This document shows positions 1-10,818 of a stretch of 64,000 nt of DNA, piece by piece. The stretch is from Prionace glauca. Its lineage: Eukaryota > Chordata > Chondrichthyes > Carcharhiniformes > Carcharhinidae. Below the pieces are notes generated by a model. The model made no database searches. It was given only the letters and a program-made list of their open reading frames with translations, and was not told the DNA's origin. Position 1 is the first letter of the stretch, and each line of letters begins with the position of its first letter. Made by a program: the position numbers and the translations under genes. Location of the stretch: assembly GCA_037974335.1 (NCBI GenBank), contig CM075760.1:53713890-53777889 (forward strand), read 5' to 3'.

Positions 1-1570
1 GAATGTGGAGTGGACAATGGAGGGATTATTATGTCTATTGCAGGTTATAAGGTAGTTAAACAATGGACTTTGGAACAGGAGTTGGCCATTTGGGTCTTTG
101 AGCCTGCTTCACCATTTGATAAGATCACAACTATTTCGATATACAGCATGTTGTACATTGTTAAAAGCAAAAAAACTGCGGATGCTGGAAACAGAAAATG
201 CTGGAAAATCTTTGCAGGTCTGACAGCATCGATGGGGAGAGTAGAGCCAACCTTTTAAGTCTACGTTATAATGTTTCAAATGGGATAATACGAGAATGAT
301 ACATTTTCATCATGGGAACGGTGTTGCAAAGATCTGTTTTCATAATTCGTATGGTTTAGAAGTATGAATGAGTTCAACAAATTGCTTTTTTTAAAATTTA
401 AGATAAATAGAAAGCCCACACTGCTGATCTGACAGAAACACCCTGAGAGAATTCATAGTCACGAAGTGTGGTTCACGTTGGTTTAAGATGTCAAAACTCG
501 AAGGGTAAGATGTGTAAAAGGGCAGCTGGCCTCTTTTAGCTGGAGATCTGGAGACTTTGGGACTGACAGTTATTGCCGTGTCTTTGTCAGAGAGCGGAAT
601 TCTTCATGCAGACCTCAGGGTCAAAAAGGTTTAGTTTTGAAGCTAAATATCTATCAGAGATTCCAACAGATGTGGCAGCATGAGGGTAAGTGAGCTCTGG
701 TTGGAATTCTGGGTGTTTCTCAGAGAAAGCAAGCAGTCTCCAGTTAACTTGGAGGCCATCAGCTGTGGGACCAGGAGCTGTGAACCAGCTGAGAGACCAG
801 AAGCCTGGAGGGTCATTAGGAACCAGGGGTGCTGCCAATGTTTAAATCCCTCAGCAAGAAGGAAGTGAAGCCCAGTTGGACTGAGGAGTCCACAGTTTTG
901 AGATCTCAAAGGAAAGTTGGAGAATTGTTCAGTCAAAAGCTCATGGAAAGACCCTCTGTAAAATCTTGGAGCCTGGAGAATAGCTGGAAAAGTGAGGAAA
1001 ATTAAAATGAATTCTGCAAAGCTTTGACATAACTTTGAGAGCCCCAGGAACAGAACGGAACTTTCAAGATATTAAGTATAAAGAGACTCTTGGGGTGAGG
1101 TTAAAAATCAGTTTTGTACCATCAGTCTTTACTGACTACAGTATTCAGTTTGTAATGCTGTATTCTTAAATTTTATTTTGTTTTATATGTATGGTAAAGT
1201 TTGTTTTTATTAAAAATGTTTAATCTTTTCATGTAATTCTTTTAGTTAATCACTGGGTGTTCACAATTTTCTTTAAATGTCCTAACCTGGATCACAATAC
1301 ATTCACACGAACAATGTCTCAGAACAAATCAAAGAAGAAAAAAATGTGATTTTTCCTTCTTTTGTACAAAGCATTACATATAAAGACACCCCTCTTCTCA
1401 AAACCACAACAAGTTTTTAATATTCTCTTCATGAAATAATCTGATAATGAATTAAATTGAAAGACTTATGCTTTGTTCATAGTCCGGGTTTTTAATATTA
1501 TTTTACTTTATAAATGTTGTTCTCGTTTAAAAATGTGGAATCTTGTGGCGCAATTCTTTGTTAATCACTG
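1..1570. other. Leading stretch without a recognisable gene
   Basis: No open frame here has a familiar domain or codon structure; the short open frames look like chance. The right part (about 1130-1570) is AT-rich and holds a duplicated repeat tail described separately. The whole block may be an old interspersed repeat, but I could not assign a class. Confidence 0.5.
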
Positions 1571-1575
1571 GGATT
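1175..1575 (+). repeat. Two copies of a short AT-rich repeat tail
   Basis: Two stretches (about 1205-1260 and 1510-1575) share the order AAAAATGT..AATCTT..AATTCTTT..GTTAATCACTGGG. They lie about 310 bp apart in the same orientation. They look like the end of one interspersed repeat family present twice. The class is unresolved. Confidence 0.5.
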
Positions 1576-1745
1576 GCCAACTTGGGTCACTGTCTCTGTG
1601 GAGTTTGCATATTCTCCCCATGTCTGTGCGGGTTTCCTCTGTGTGCTCTGCTTTTCTCCCACATTCTGATAGACATGCTGGTTAGGTGCATTGACCCAAA
1701 CAAGCACCGGACAGTGATGACCAGGGGAATTTCATGGTAATTGTT
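1572..1745 (+). mobile_element. tRNA-derived SINE fragment (elasmobranch type)
   Basis: The order matches the SINE copies elsewhere in this window: GGGTCACTGTCTCTGTGGAG, then TTCTCCCCATGTCTG, GGGTTTCCTC, CTCCCACATTCTGATAGACA and GGTTAGGTGCATTGACC. Head and tail are missing. It may be of the HE1-like group of sharks; the family name is from memory. Confidence 0.75.
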
Positions 1746-2420
1746 CCCCCGTCATTCCTGAGATTCATTCACCTATTAGTACGTTTCCAATCCTGTCCTT
1801 TCTGTGATATCCAGATCTGCTAAATATACTTACACTCTCATTTCAAAACTTGACAAAGTCAGACTATGCTCCATAGGCACCCATCAGATCATCTTTCTTG
1901 TAAATCTCATCAATGAAACCAAATAAAAGGTCCAAATCTTGATCACTTTACTACTGGTCAATTTCCAGCTCTGAAAATGTTTTGCTGCCAAGTTTCCTTT
2001 CGTTAGGAAGTGACAATGCCAAGGCCAGACCTTGTTTCCTCTTTGTTAGGGATGTAACCCATGTCCACATCTCCATTCTTCCACTGATTGTATGTTTCAG
2101 ACTCTGAGAACATCGGCGGTTAATCAGACCCTGACAATTCACACTCACTTTCATTTCTCACAAAAGCTGCCGGGATTGTAAACTTCTGTCTGAAATATAC
2201 ATTTCTTCGGTTTCCAAACTTCACCAATCGGTCAAACATTTTCTGTTACCAGGTGATAATCCTGACAGCCTTATGGTGAAGGAAGAAACTGGAGCCAATC
2301 TTTACTTGGAATACATTTAACTCCCAACTCTTTATACATACTTTCTTCATAAACATTCATATAATTCGATCAAAGCCCTCCGTCTGTACATTCTTAAACT
2401 CAATTGATTAATTAACACAC
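1746..2420. other. No gene recognised
   Basis: Moderately AT-rich sequence without a supported coding frame. It could include non-coding exons or introns of the neighbouring minus-strand zinc-finger cluster, but nothing in the sequence proves it. Confidence 0.4.
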
Positions 2421-2712
2421 AGTCAGGGCAGGAATCGGGGTTCAATTCTAGCCTCAGGTGATTGTCTGTGTGAAGTTTGCATGTTCTCCTCATGTCTGTG
2501 CGGGTTTCCTCCGGATGCTGCGGTTTCCTCCCACCTTCTAAAGATGTGCAGGTTAGGTTGTCTGGCCATGCTAAATTGCCCCTTAGCGTCAGGGGGATTA
2601 GCAGGGTAAATGTGTAGGTTTACTGGAGTGGGGCCTGGTTGGGATTGTGGTCGGTGCAGACTCAACGGGCCGAGTGATCTCCTTCTGCACTGTAGGAATT
2701 CTGTGATTACAA
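2421..2712 (+). mobile_element. tRNA-derived SINE copy
   Basis: A nearly complete SINE body: a degraded B-box-like GGGGTTCAATTCTAGCC, the CATGTCTGTGCGGGTTTCCT block, CCTCCCACCTTCTAAAGATG, and the typical end with GGTCGGTGCAGACTCAACGG and CTGCACTGTAGGAATTCTG. It lies directly next to the zinc-finger relic on its right. Confidence 0.85.
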
Positions 2713-2719
2713 AGAAAAA

Positions 2720-3125
2720 GTCTCTAATTGGTGTGAACTCGGTGTGTCAGCAAGTTGGATGACTGATGACCTTCCCTAAACTCAGAGCAGGGGAATAGTC
2801 TCTCCTCAATGTGGACTTGCTGGTGTCTCAGCAGTTTGGATGTATCAGTGAATCTCTTCTCATACACAAAACACACCAAAGGTCTTTCCCCAGTGTGACC
2901 ACATTAGTGTTTTAGCAGACTGGACGACTCAATGAATCCTTCTCTTGAAGCAGGTGAGTGGCCTCTCCTTGCTGTGAACTCGCTGGTGTGTCAGCAGGTT
3001 GGATGACTGAGTGAATCCCTTCCCACATATAGAGCAAGTGAATGGCCTCTCCCCAGTGTGAACTCGCTGGTGTGTCAGCAGATGAGATGACCGTATGAAT
3101 CCTTTCCCACACTCAGCCCAATCTC
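2720..3125 (-). pseudogene. Decayed C2H2 zinc-finger exon
   Basis: On the minus strand about five Kruppel-type C2H2 fingers can be read. The best is [20 protein letters not shown], joined by TGERPF-type linkers. The upstream fingers keep [18 protein letters not shown]. Further on, key residues are lost: one finger reads VCFVYEKRF, with Tyr replacing the second Cys, and frames shift between fingers. There is no clear start codon. It looks like a partial duplicate of the zinc-finger genes at 5.9-6.8 kb and 16.5 kb and is unlikely to make a working protein. Confidence 0.75.
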
Positions 3126-3339
3126 CAAACTTCTGGGACTGGGATGAAAGGTGGAGGTGGGAGTGACTGCACCCAGAAACAAAGCACATGTGGTAGTCAC
3201 TAGTTTATATATTGATGTCCCATTAGCAATACAATTCCTCTTGAGGCATAAAGATTGAAATTTTGGTGTGAGATACTAGGAAGGACAAGAGGTAGTCTGA
3301 AATTGAAGCCAAGAGTTAGCACATCAAGCAGAGAAGAGT

Positions 3340-3521
3340 TGATTTGATTTATTATTGTCACATGTATTGGAATATAGTGAAAAGTATTGTTTCTTGCACA
3401 CTATAAAGACAAAACGTATTGTTCATAGAGTACATGGGGAGAAGGAAAAAAGGTGCAGAATCTAGTGTTACAGTCATAGATTGGGTGTTGAGAAAGATCA
3501 ATTTAATATATGGTAGGTCCA
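3340..3521 (-). mobile_element. 3' end of an L2-like LINE
   Basis: The start TTGATTTGATTTATTATTGT and the following GTGAAAAGTATTGTTTCTTG are the reverse complement of the LINE tail seen at about 32980-33050 and 58330-58400. It is truncated on its right by, or lies next to, the CR1-type copy at 3522. The clade is uncertain (L2/Rex-like). Confidence 0.7.
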
Positions 3522-4671
3522 TTATTGCAGAAGGTCAGGGGACATGGAGTTGGGGGTAGGGTGTTAGCGTGGATAGAGGATTGGTTGTCAAATAGGAGGC
3601 AGAGAGTGGGGGTCAATGGATGCTATTCGGATTGGCGGTTGGTGACTAGTGGGGTGCCCCAGGGGTCGGTGCTGGGGCCTCAGCTATTTACCATTTATAT
3701 AGATGATCTGGAGGAGGGAACCGAGTGCAGGGTGTCGAAATTTGCTGATGACACCAAGATTGGGGGAAAGGCAAATTGTGAGGAGGGTGTGGAGAGTCTG
3801 CAGAAGGATCCAGATAGGCTGGGCGAATGGGCCAGGAAATGGCAAATGGAATTTAATGTTGGCAAGTGTGAGGTGGTCCACTTTGGTAGGAGGAATGGTA
3901 GGAAGGACTATTACTTACGTGGCGAAAAACTGCAGCAGGCGACGGTGCAGAGGGACCTTGGGGTCCTTGTGCATGAGTCGCAAAAACCCAGCTTGCAGGT
4001 GCAGCAGGTTGTCAGGAAGGCGAATGGGATGCTGGCCTTCATAGCGAGGGGGATTGAATATAAAAGTAGGGAGGTCTTGCTGCAGCTGTATAGGGCATTG
4101 GTGAGGCCGCAGCTGGAGTACTGTGTGCAGTTTTGGGCGCCGCACCTGCGCAAGGATATTTTGGCCCTGGAGGGAGTGCAGAGGAGGTTTACTAGGCTGA
4201 TACCGGAGTTGAGGGGATTGAGCTATGAGGAGAGGCTGAATAAACTAGGCTTGTACTCGTTAGAGTTTAGAAGAATGAGGGGAGATCTCATTGAGACGTA
4301 TAAGATGATGAATGGGATGGATAGGATAGAGGTGGAGAGACTCTTCCCGCTCAAAAAAGACAGTAGGACTAGGGGGCACATCCTCAAGGTAAAGGGGAGG
4401 CGGTTTAGAACAGAGTTGAGGAGGAACTTCTTCACTGAAAGGGTGGTGAATCTCTGGAATTCTCTGCCCGTTGAAGTGGTGGTGGCTGCCTCGCTAAATA
4501 TTTTTAAGAAACAGGTTGATGGGTTTTTGATAAGAGAAGGGATTAAGGATTATGGGGAGAGGGCGGGAAGGTGGAGCTGAGCCACGACAGATCAGCCATG
4601 ATCTTATTGAATGGCGGGGCAGGCTCGAAGGGCCAGATGGCCTACTCCTGCTTCTATTTCTTATGTTCTTA
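3522..4671 (+). mobile_element. 5'-truncated CR1-type LINE, copy A
   Basis: The element begins inside the reverse transcriptase domain (LLQKVRGHGVGGRVLAWIED) and keeps one open frame to 4580. Visible motifs are GVPQGSVLGPQLFTIYIDDL, the catalytic FADD, and the C-terminal RALVRPQLEYCVQFWAPHLR region. The 3' UTR follows, with GATCAGCCATGATCTTATTG and the TTATGTTCTT tail. It is close in sequence to the full-length element at 10.8-15.3 kb. 5' truncation is usual for LINEs; without the endonuclease and the front of the RT it cannot move on its own. Confidence 0.93.
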
Positions 4672-4920
4672 ATTGCAGCAGGGAATTAAGAAAGAAAGCT
4701 GAAGGACAGAAGGAAGAATTAGTGGAACAATTAATGAGGAGGAAGGTGAGTGTGATGGGACAGAGATTTATAGTTTGAACGGGAGAAACATGGCTAATGA
4801 TAACCAGAATTGTCAGTTCTGATTTTGTATCCTGTACTGACAGTGATTACTTGATAACTTCAATCCTGCTGTATCCATTCATAATCTCTATCAGCACTCA
4901 GCCTCAGCTTTTCCAGAGAA
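4672..4920. other. Spacer resembling zinc-finger gene 5' sequence
   Basis: The stretch around 4770-4870 (TTGTCAGTTCTGATTTTGTA then TCCTGTACTGACAGTGATTA) resembles 16150-16200 just before the last exon of the plus-strand zinc-finger gene. It may be a duplicated intron piece of that family. No coding frame is supported. Confidence 0.4.
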
Positions 4921-5250
4921 TAGGGTGGCATGGTGAGTCAGTGGCTATCTCACACCACTCGGAACCCAGGCTTTGGGTGATCGTCTGTGGGATATGCACG
5001 TTTGGCCCCTTGTCTGTCTGGGTTTCCTCCAGGTCTCTGATTTCCCCCCACAGTCAAAAGATGTGTAGGTTAGTTGAATTGACCATTGTGAGTTGCCCTC
5101 TCGTGTCCAGAAATGTGTAGATTAGGGGGATTAGCAGGGTAAATACATGAGGTTATGGGGATAGGGCATGAGGTAGATGCATTGTCGGAGAGTTGGTGCA
5201 GACTCAATGGGCCTCCTTCTGCACTGTAGGGACTTTATGATCCTACAAAA
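4921..5250 (+). mobile_element. tRNA-derived SINE copy
   Basis: An almost full-length SINE: the GGTGGCATGGTGAGTCAGTG head, GATCGTCTGTGGGATATGCA, CCCCCCACAGTCAAAAGATG, GGATTAGCAGGGTAAATACA and GGTGCAGACTCAATGGGCCT, ending with CTGCACTGTAGGGACTTTAT. Plus strand; moderately diverged. Confidence 0.85.
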
Positions 5251-5751
5251 ACATCCCCAACCTGTTTAATCTCTCCATTAACTTAAAAGCACTCTCAGTT
5301 CTGATATCATTCTTGTGTACCTTGCTTGTGCCATCTCGAGATCCTCTGTCAATCTTAAACAGGCAGAGAATTAAAATTTAGATTCAGTTTAACTTGGTGG
5401 CATGAGCCTTAATACTTGGTTCCAAACTGACTCTAAATCATTTCAGTTCAAAAGAGAGTTATCCATCAGGCAAAACAGGACTCTAAAATGGTAAATAATA
5501 TCAATGTTTATTTAAAAGAAACCGATTTACCTGTGAAATACATGAGGAAGTTTCACCACCTCAATTGGGGAATCACCCCAGGTAAAAATGTGAACGTTCT
5601 TGAGATTCCTGGACTAGCAGTAACTTCCCAAAATCTTGCCCCAGGGACACCCAGTATCTCCACGAATAGATCTCAATTTATAAGAACAAGATGGTCCTTG
5701 AAAAAGACAGTTAACTTTTTAAATAGCGTTACCTCATCTCCAATACATTCA
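5251..5751. other. No gene recognised
   Basis: AT-rich intergenic sequence. A frame of 88 codons at 5488-5754 has no recognisable domain and is probably chance. Confidence 0.4.
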
Positions 5752-5845
5752 TAGAATCATACAATGCAGAAGAGGCCCTTCAGCCCATCAAGTTTGCACC
5801 GACACACGAGAAACACCTGAACTCCCATCTAATTGCATCAACTGA
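5752..5845 (-). mobile_element. SINE 3' fragment
   Basis: CATAGAATCATACAATGCAG followed by AGGCCCTTCAGCCCATCAAG is the reverse complement of the SINE tail. Only the terminal part is present. Confidence 0.7.
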
Positions 5846-5921
5846 AATAAACTCTGTCAGAATGAACATGGTTCAGTCCTGTGATTAACAGCAGCATAGC
5901 AGCAGAAACCAACTCCTGTAA

Positions 5922-6848
5922 TCACTTGTGAACTCGCTGATGTTTCTGCAGGGTGAAAGCACAAATGAATCCTTTCCCACACACTGAGCAGATGAATAAT
6001 GTCTCCCTGGTGTGAATGCGCTGGTGTTTCAGACAGAGGAAATGCTGAGTGAATCGCTTCCCACACACAGAGCAAGTAAACGGTCTCTCTCCAGTGTGAA
6101 CTCGCTGGTGAATCAGTAGATCCATTTTGCCGTTGAAGCTCTTCTTGCAGTCTGAACATTTAAAAGGTCTCACGTCAGAGTGAACACGTTGGTGTGAAGT
6201 GAGTTGGGCAGACTGAGTGAATCCCTTCCCACACTCGGAGCAGATGAACGGTCTCACTCCAATGTGAATACGCTTGTGACTCAGCAAGGTGGATGACTGA
6301 GTGAATCCCTTCCCACACACAGAGCAGGTGAATGGTCTCTCCCCAGTGTGAACTCATTGGTGATCCAACATTTTGCATAACTGAGTGAATGCCCTCCCGC
6401 ATTCAGGGCAGGTGAATGGTTTCTCTCCAGTGTGAACTCGCCGGTGTGTCAGAAGGTGGGATAACTGAGTGAATCTCTTCCCACACTCAGTGCACATGAA
6501 TGGTTTCTCTCCAGTGTGAATTCGCCGGTGTGTCTGCAGGCTGGATAACTGAGTGAATCCCTTCCCGCACTCAGAACAACTGAACCATCTCTCCCCAGTG
6601 TGAACTCGATGGTGTGTCAAAAGATTGTATTTGGTTTTAAAACTCTTCTCGCAGTCAGAGCATTTAAAAGGTCTCATGTCAGTGTGAACAAGTTGGTGCG
6701 CAGTGAGGTGGGTTAGTCGAGTGAATCCCTTCCCACATTCAGAACAAGTGAACGGCCTCTCCCCAGTGTGACTGCGTTGATGAGTTTCCAGTTCAGAAGG
6801 GTAACTGAATCCCTTTCCACAGTCCCCACATTTCAATGGTATCTCCAT
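5922..6848 (-). pseudogene. C2H2 zinc-finger gene with one in-frame stop
   Basis: A minus-strand exon with 11 C2H2 fingers in a single frame, probably a nuclear DNA-binding protein. The start is MEIPLKCGDCGKGF at 6848. It parallels the [14 protein letters not shown] start of the plus-strand gene at 16517 and so supports this ATG. Fingers 1-6 run to 6357. There CGA of the usual HQRVH has become TGA (DHQ-stop-VHTG, 6354-6356). The same frame continues through fingers 7-11 to the natural end HQRVHK at 5922. Fingers 3 and 9 ([16 protein letters not shown]) use a TDMRPFK or SDVRPFK linker, so the array contains a repeated module. With the stop it would make a 164-residue, 6-finger protein. This may be a recent pseudogene, a truncated allele or an assembly error. 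Its promoter is probably the CpG-rich block at 8.4-9.07 kb. Confidence 0.8.
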
Positions 6849-7130
6849 GATGCTGGTGTCCTTGTGTCTCTCCAGGTTGGATGATCAGATAAAGCCTCAT
6901 CCACACATAGAACATGTGTGTGATTTCTCCTTGTTGTAAATGATGTGATGTTTTTTCAGGCTGTGTAACTGGTTAAAACTCTTTCCACAGTCAATTCACT
7001 GGAACACTCTCACTCAGATGTGTGTGTATCTTGTTATTTTTCCAGTCACATTGATGTTCAAAATCTTTTCCAACAGACACAGCAAACATTTCTCCTTCCA
7101 CATTCAAATTCAAGTCCTGATGAATTAAGT
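6849..7130 (-). other. Zinc-finger 5' leader with relic fingers
   Basis: Directly upstream of the ATG at 6848 the minus strand still shows finger-like pieces with stops: a region encoding SFNQLHSLKKH, then a CSMCG finger broken by stops, then NLERHKDTS. The same order stands before the ATG at 16517 and in the finger relic at 52.3-52.8 kb. It is therefore an inherited, now non-coding 5' part of this gene family. Confidence 0.6.
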
Positions 7131-7289
7131 GACTGTGAAACCAGCAGATAATTTCCTATCTGCAAATCCTTTCCTTCTAATCCCCAGTAAAATATCTGCA
7201 GTCATCCGCGATCTAACTGGTGTCTCAGATTTCACAGTAATTCCTTCGCAATGGTAATGTAAGCCTTACTTGTGACTAATAGATAAACT

Positions 7290-7760
7290 TTAAACATGAA
7301 ATGACTGAGTGCATCCTTTCCCACATACAGGGCATGTGAATGGTCTCTCACCAATAAGAACTCACTGGTTAACGAATGAATCTCTTCCCACACATAGGGC
7401 AAGTGAATGGCTTCACTCCAGCATAAATGCGCCGGTGTTCCTGCAGAATATCGTTCCTTTCAAAGCTATTCTCATGGTTATAAAATTTAAAGATCTCACA
7501 TCAGTGTGACTACGCTGGTATCTACAGATTGGATAAATGAGAAAATCCCATCCCACATATGGTGCAGGTGAACAGTCTTTCCCCAGTGTGTGTATCGATG
7601 AATTTCCACACAATGAGTAATTGAATTCTTTCCCACTGTCCCTGCGCTGTGTGTGTGTGTGTGTGTGTCTTGATGTTTTTCCAGTCACACTGCTGTTTGA
7701 TTTTTTTCCCACAGACAGAACACACAAACATTTCTTCTTCCACATTCGGAAACCGATGGT
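7290..7760 (-). pseudogene. Second decayed C2H2 zinc-finger exon
   Basis: Minus-strand fragments include [37 protein letters not shown] and CGKRFI/CPVCGKDA-like pieces in different frames. A (GT)n run at about 7649-7668 sits inside the array and breaks a finger. The 5' sequence (CACATTCGGAAACCGATGGT then TCAGGTCCTGATGAATTGAG) repeats that at 7080-7125. This exon and the 5.9-6.8 kb exon are therefore tandem duplicates of one gene. It does not look able to make a protein. Confidence 0.7.
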
Positions 7761-8379
7761 ATTCAGGTCCTGATGAATTGAGTCACTGTCAGATTTTGAC
7801 GTGATGCTTGATTTGAGTTTCCTATCTGTTAGTCCTCTATTTGTAACCCTGTAAATCCAGTTCCTACAGGTCAGCCCACGACACAAATTCAGAACAGACA
7901 ATTATAGTTCCTGGGGAATACTTATTTCTCTCTTGTTTCCCAAAGCTGCAAATTCCAATTCCACGCACGTTCCCCTTCCCTCAACACATCACGATGGCTT
8001 CACAGTTACCAATACTATGATTAGCATTGAATTCCAAATTATTAAGAGAATTTAAATTCTACCAGCTGCCCTGGTATGGTCCCCAGAACATTATCCTGGT
8101 CCTCTGGATTATAATGGAGAGTAAGAATGACCCAGAGCTGAATGGTTCCACTCAAGGGTCCATAATATCCAGGTTCTGATTAATCAAGTGACTCTCTCAG
8201 ATCTTGATGTCTTGCTAGATTTCAGTTTTCTGAGTGTAAATCCTCTCCTTCTAACTCCTTGTAAAAGGAATTTCCAAAATCCATCACTATCAGTCCAGGA
8301 TAGAAATTTCCCCCATTCTCTCCTCCTGCTCCAGGGTCAGTGAAGTGAGTTAAAGATGATTTTTTAGGAACAAACCCAT
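7761..8379. other. Region between zinc-finger exons and CpG promoter
   Basis: No clear coding frame. The text at 8170-8260 (ATCAAGTGACTCTCTCAGAT, then TTTCAGTTTTCTGAGTGTAA) echoes 7785-7830 and 7110-7190. This suggests a third copy of the zinc-finger 5' exon/intron sequence. Confidence 0.45.
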
Positions 8380-9070
8380 TGCTGCATTTCCTTCCTGAAG
8401 CCACATTTGTCCACTGGGGCTGACACCAGGAGAAAGCGCTGCAGCTGCCGTTGTGTTGGGTATTGAGGCGGTGCCACTAGTTTCTTACTGGGGGTGTGGA
8501 GCCTCCCCTCCCACCCACTGCCCCTAACGCTGCCTCCACCCATCCGTCTCCTTCCCGCTGAAGAGGAGACAAACAAGCTTCTGTCCCTGGACATAAGCCG
8601 CACTGCGCATGCTCAACGTCACCATGCCCGGGGACTGATTGACGGCAGCTCTAGACCAATAGGGAAAGGGGGCGGGCTGGAGGACCGAGCGTGAGCGGCT
8701 GGTCCTCCAACCAATCGGAGTGAGCGAGGGGCGGACCTGAAGACAGTCAGTGACGCAGGTCAGGGCGACAGACAGAGGGTTTTTATTCGAATCCACAAAT
8801 GGTACAAGGAAAATTGCGGAACGCGGGGACGGTGGATCTGGTGGGTGAAGAGTTTTTGTGACATGTTGTTCAGGCCCAACCTCCAAAAAAGGACTTTATG
8901 TTTCGCGCCGAGCGAGGCTGCAAAGTCCAGTGTTCGGCTTGGGTTAACGGCCGCCATCTTTATTGGGGGCAATAAGCAGCGGGGCTCATACGTTGCCGCC
9001 ATCTTTGTATGGGGCAATGGTGTCAATGAGTGGGAGGGGCTTGTTCCCCATTGTTCAGAATGGAGACAAC
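8380..9070. promoter_or_regulatory. CpG-rich, TATA-less promoter block
   Basis: This stretch is far richer in CpG than its surroundings. It contains an NRF1-like TGCGCATGCTCA (8604-8615), CCAAT boxes (8656-8660 and 8711-8715), GC boxes GGGGGCGGG (about 8668-8676) and GGGGCGG (8728-8734), and two YY1-type GCCGCCATCTT sites (8950-8960 and 8995-9005). Such blocks are typical start regions of housekeeping and zinc-finger genes and often work in both directions. The most likely client is the minus-strand zinc-finger cluster at 7.9-5.9 kb. No exon on the plus side was identified. Confidence 0.75.
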
Positions 9071-9254
9071 TTGTCCATCAAACTGCATCAACCCTCTGAC
9101 CCGGGTAATCTGACTCTAGTTTACACAGAGCCAGATGTTTAATTGATCAGGCAAAGTGGCAACATAACAAGGAAAGGAAGCAAATCCTTCTTCCTATTCA
9201 CTATCTATTTTAGCTATTCTAACTATTTTAAATTTTAATGCTTATCTATTAATC

Positions 9255-9420
9255 ACAAGCAAGGCTTATGTTAACACTGCAATGAAGTTACTGTGAAATT
9301 CTCCTAGTCGCCACACTCTGACACCTGTTCAGGCCAATGCACCGAACAAGCACATCTTTCCGAATGTGGGAGGGAACGAGAGCATCCAGTGGAAGCCCAC
9401 GCAGATGCAAGGAGAACGTA
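9255..9420 (-). mobile_element. SINE fragment interrupted by LINE copy B
   Basis: GCAATGAAGTTACTGTGAAA, TCTCCTAGTCGCCACACTCT and GAACAAGCACATCTTTCCGA, then TGGAAGCCCACGCAGATGCA, are the reverse complement of a SINE body. It stops at AGGAGAACGTA, where the CR1-type LINE copy begins, so the LINE probably landed in the SINE. Confidence 0.75.
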
Positions 9421-10178
9421 CAAAAGAACGTAAGAAATAGGAACAGGAGTAGGCCACCTAGCCCTTCGAGCCTGCCCCGCCATTCAATAAGATCATGGCT
9501 GATCTGAAGTGGATCAGTTCCACTTTCCCGCTCTCGCCCCATAACCCTTAATTCCCTTGCCTGTCAAAATCTTATCTACCTGTGACTTAAATATATTTAG
9601 CGAGGTAGCCTCCACCACTTCAACGGGCAGAGATTCACCACCCTTTGAGTGAAGAAGTTCCTCCTCAACTCTGTTCTAAACTGTGTCCCTCCCCCTTATC
9701 TTGAGGCTGTGCCCTCTAGTCCTGCTATTCTTTCTAAGCGGGAAGAATCTCTCTATCTCTACCCTATCCATCCCCTTCATTATCTTATACGTCTCTATAA
9801 GATCCCCCCTCATCCTTCTAAACTCCAACGAGTACAGACCCAGTCTATTTAGTCTCTCTTCATAGTCCAACCGAATGATCTCCGGTATCAGCCCAGTGAA
9901 CCTCCTCTGCACTCCCTCCAAGGCCAAAATATCCTTGCGCAAGTGCGGCGACCAAAACTGCACACAGTACTCCAGCTGCAGCCTCACCAGTGCCCTGTAC
10001 AGTTGCAGCAAGACCTCCCTGCTTTTATATTCTACCCCCCTTGCTATAAAGGCCAGCATCCCATTCACCTTCTTGATCACCTGCTGCACCTGCAGAGTGG
10101 GTTTTTGCGATTTGTGCACAAGGACCCCCAGGTCCCTCTGCACTGTAGTATGCTGCAGCTTTTCGCCCTTTAAATAAG
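9421..10178 (-). mobile_element. 5'-truncated CR1-type LINE, copy B
   Basis: Minus strand. The 3' end is at the left (AGAAATAGGAACAGGAGTAG, then GATCATGGCTGATCTG). The coding part is VLVHKSQKPTLQVQQVIKKV through GVEYKSREVLLQLYRALVRL to RGHSLKIRGRD, after which the frame is lost near the 3' UTR. It is more diverged from the full-length element than copies A, D, E and F, so it is an older insertion. It holds only the region after the RT catalytic core. Confidence 0.9.
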
Positions 10179-10439
10179 GGAGGATTTACGCACAGAAAAT
10201 TCAACCCAAGAAAAACGTTTCTCGCTTAATTTCTATTCTTGACTGACGGTGATGATCTTTTTGACAGAAAATTTTAAGACAAAATTTGAAGGGAAACTCA
10301 AACCAGATCAAAACCTGACGGAGTCCACTCCATTCATCAGAATCTGAATGTAAATATGTCTGTAGAAAAAGATCCAAACACTTGTGTGACTGGAAATAGG
10401 AAACAATAATGCCATGGAAAGATTTGCGAAAAAGAGATG

Positions 10440-10620
10440 TAATTTGCGAAAAAGGGATCTAAAACTTCACCACATCCTTGAGTGAAGAAATCCTTCCTCA
10501 TCTGAGCTTTCTCTCCATTTTCCAGCCTGTTCCAATAAGTCTTGACTCCCTTGTCATTCAAAAACTGTCTAACTCATCTTTGAAGATATTCAATTCCTCC
10601 ACTGGTCCCCATGGAAGAGG
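10440..10620 (-). mobile_element. Old CR1-like LINE scrap
   Basis: CTTCACCACATCCTTGAGTG and AAATCCTTCCTCATCTGAGC, then TCATTCAAAAACTGTCTAAC, resemble the reverse complement of the end of a CR1-like LINE coding region (the RNFFTQRV part). Strongly decayed; family uncertain. Confidence 0.45.
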
Positions 10621-10818
10621 AAGCCAGATACTAACAATTCTCTGAGGGAAGAGATTTGTCCAAATATATAATGTAACTACAGTCCAATGTTACACAACCA
10701 GATAAGTGCATTTTATTAGAGATCCATAAATAATATATCTAATCTCTACCATATAACAATATCAGACACATTTCTGTCCTATATTAGTATATTGTCCCTT
10801 TTAATATATTTCAGAGCT

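Noticed and set aside
10-258. 82-codon open frame at the window start
   Set aside because: No domain, no conservation evidence, ordinary length for chance.
3911-4153. Antisense open frames recurring in every CR1-type LINE copy (for example MRRCGAQNCTQYSSCGLTNA)
   Set aside because: They are mirror images of the conserved RT coding strand and recur only because the LINE recurs.
7643-7670. (GT)n run considered as Z-DNA or regulatory site
   Set aside because: It lies inside a decayed zinc-finger exon and is an ordinary short microsatellite.
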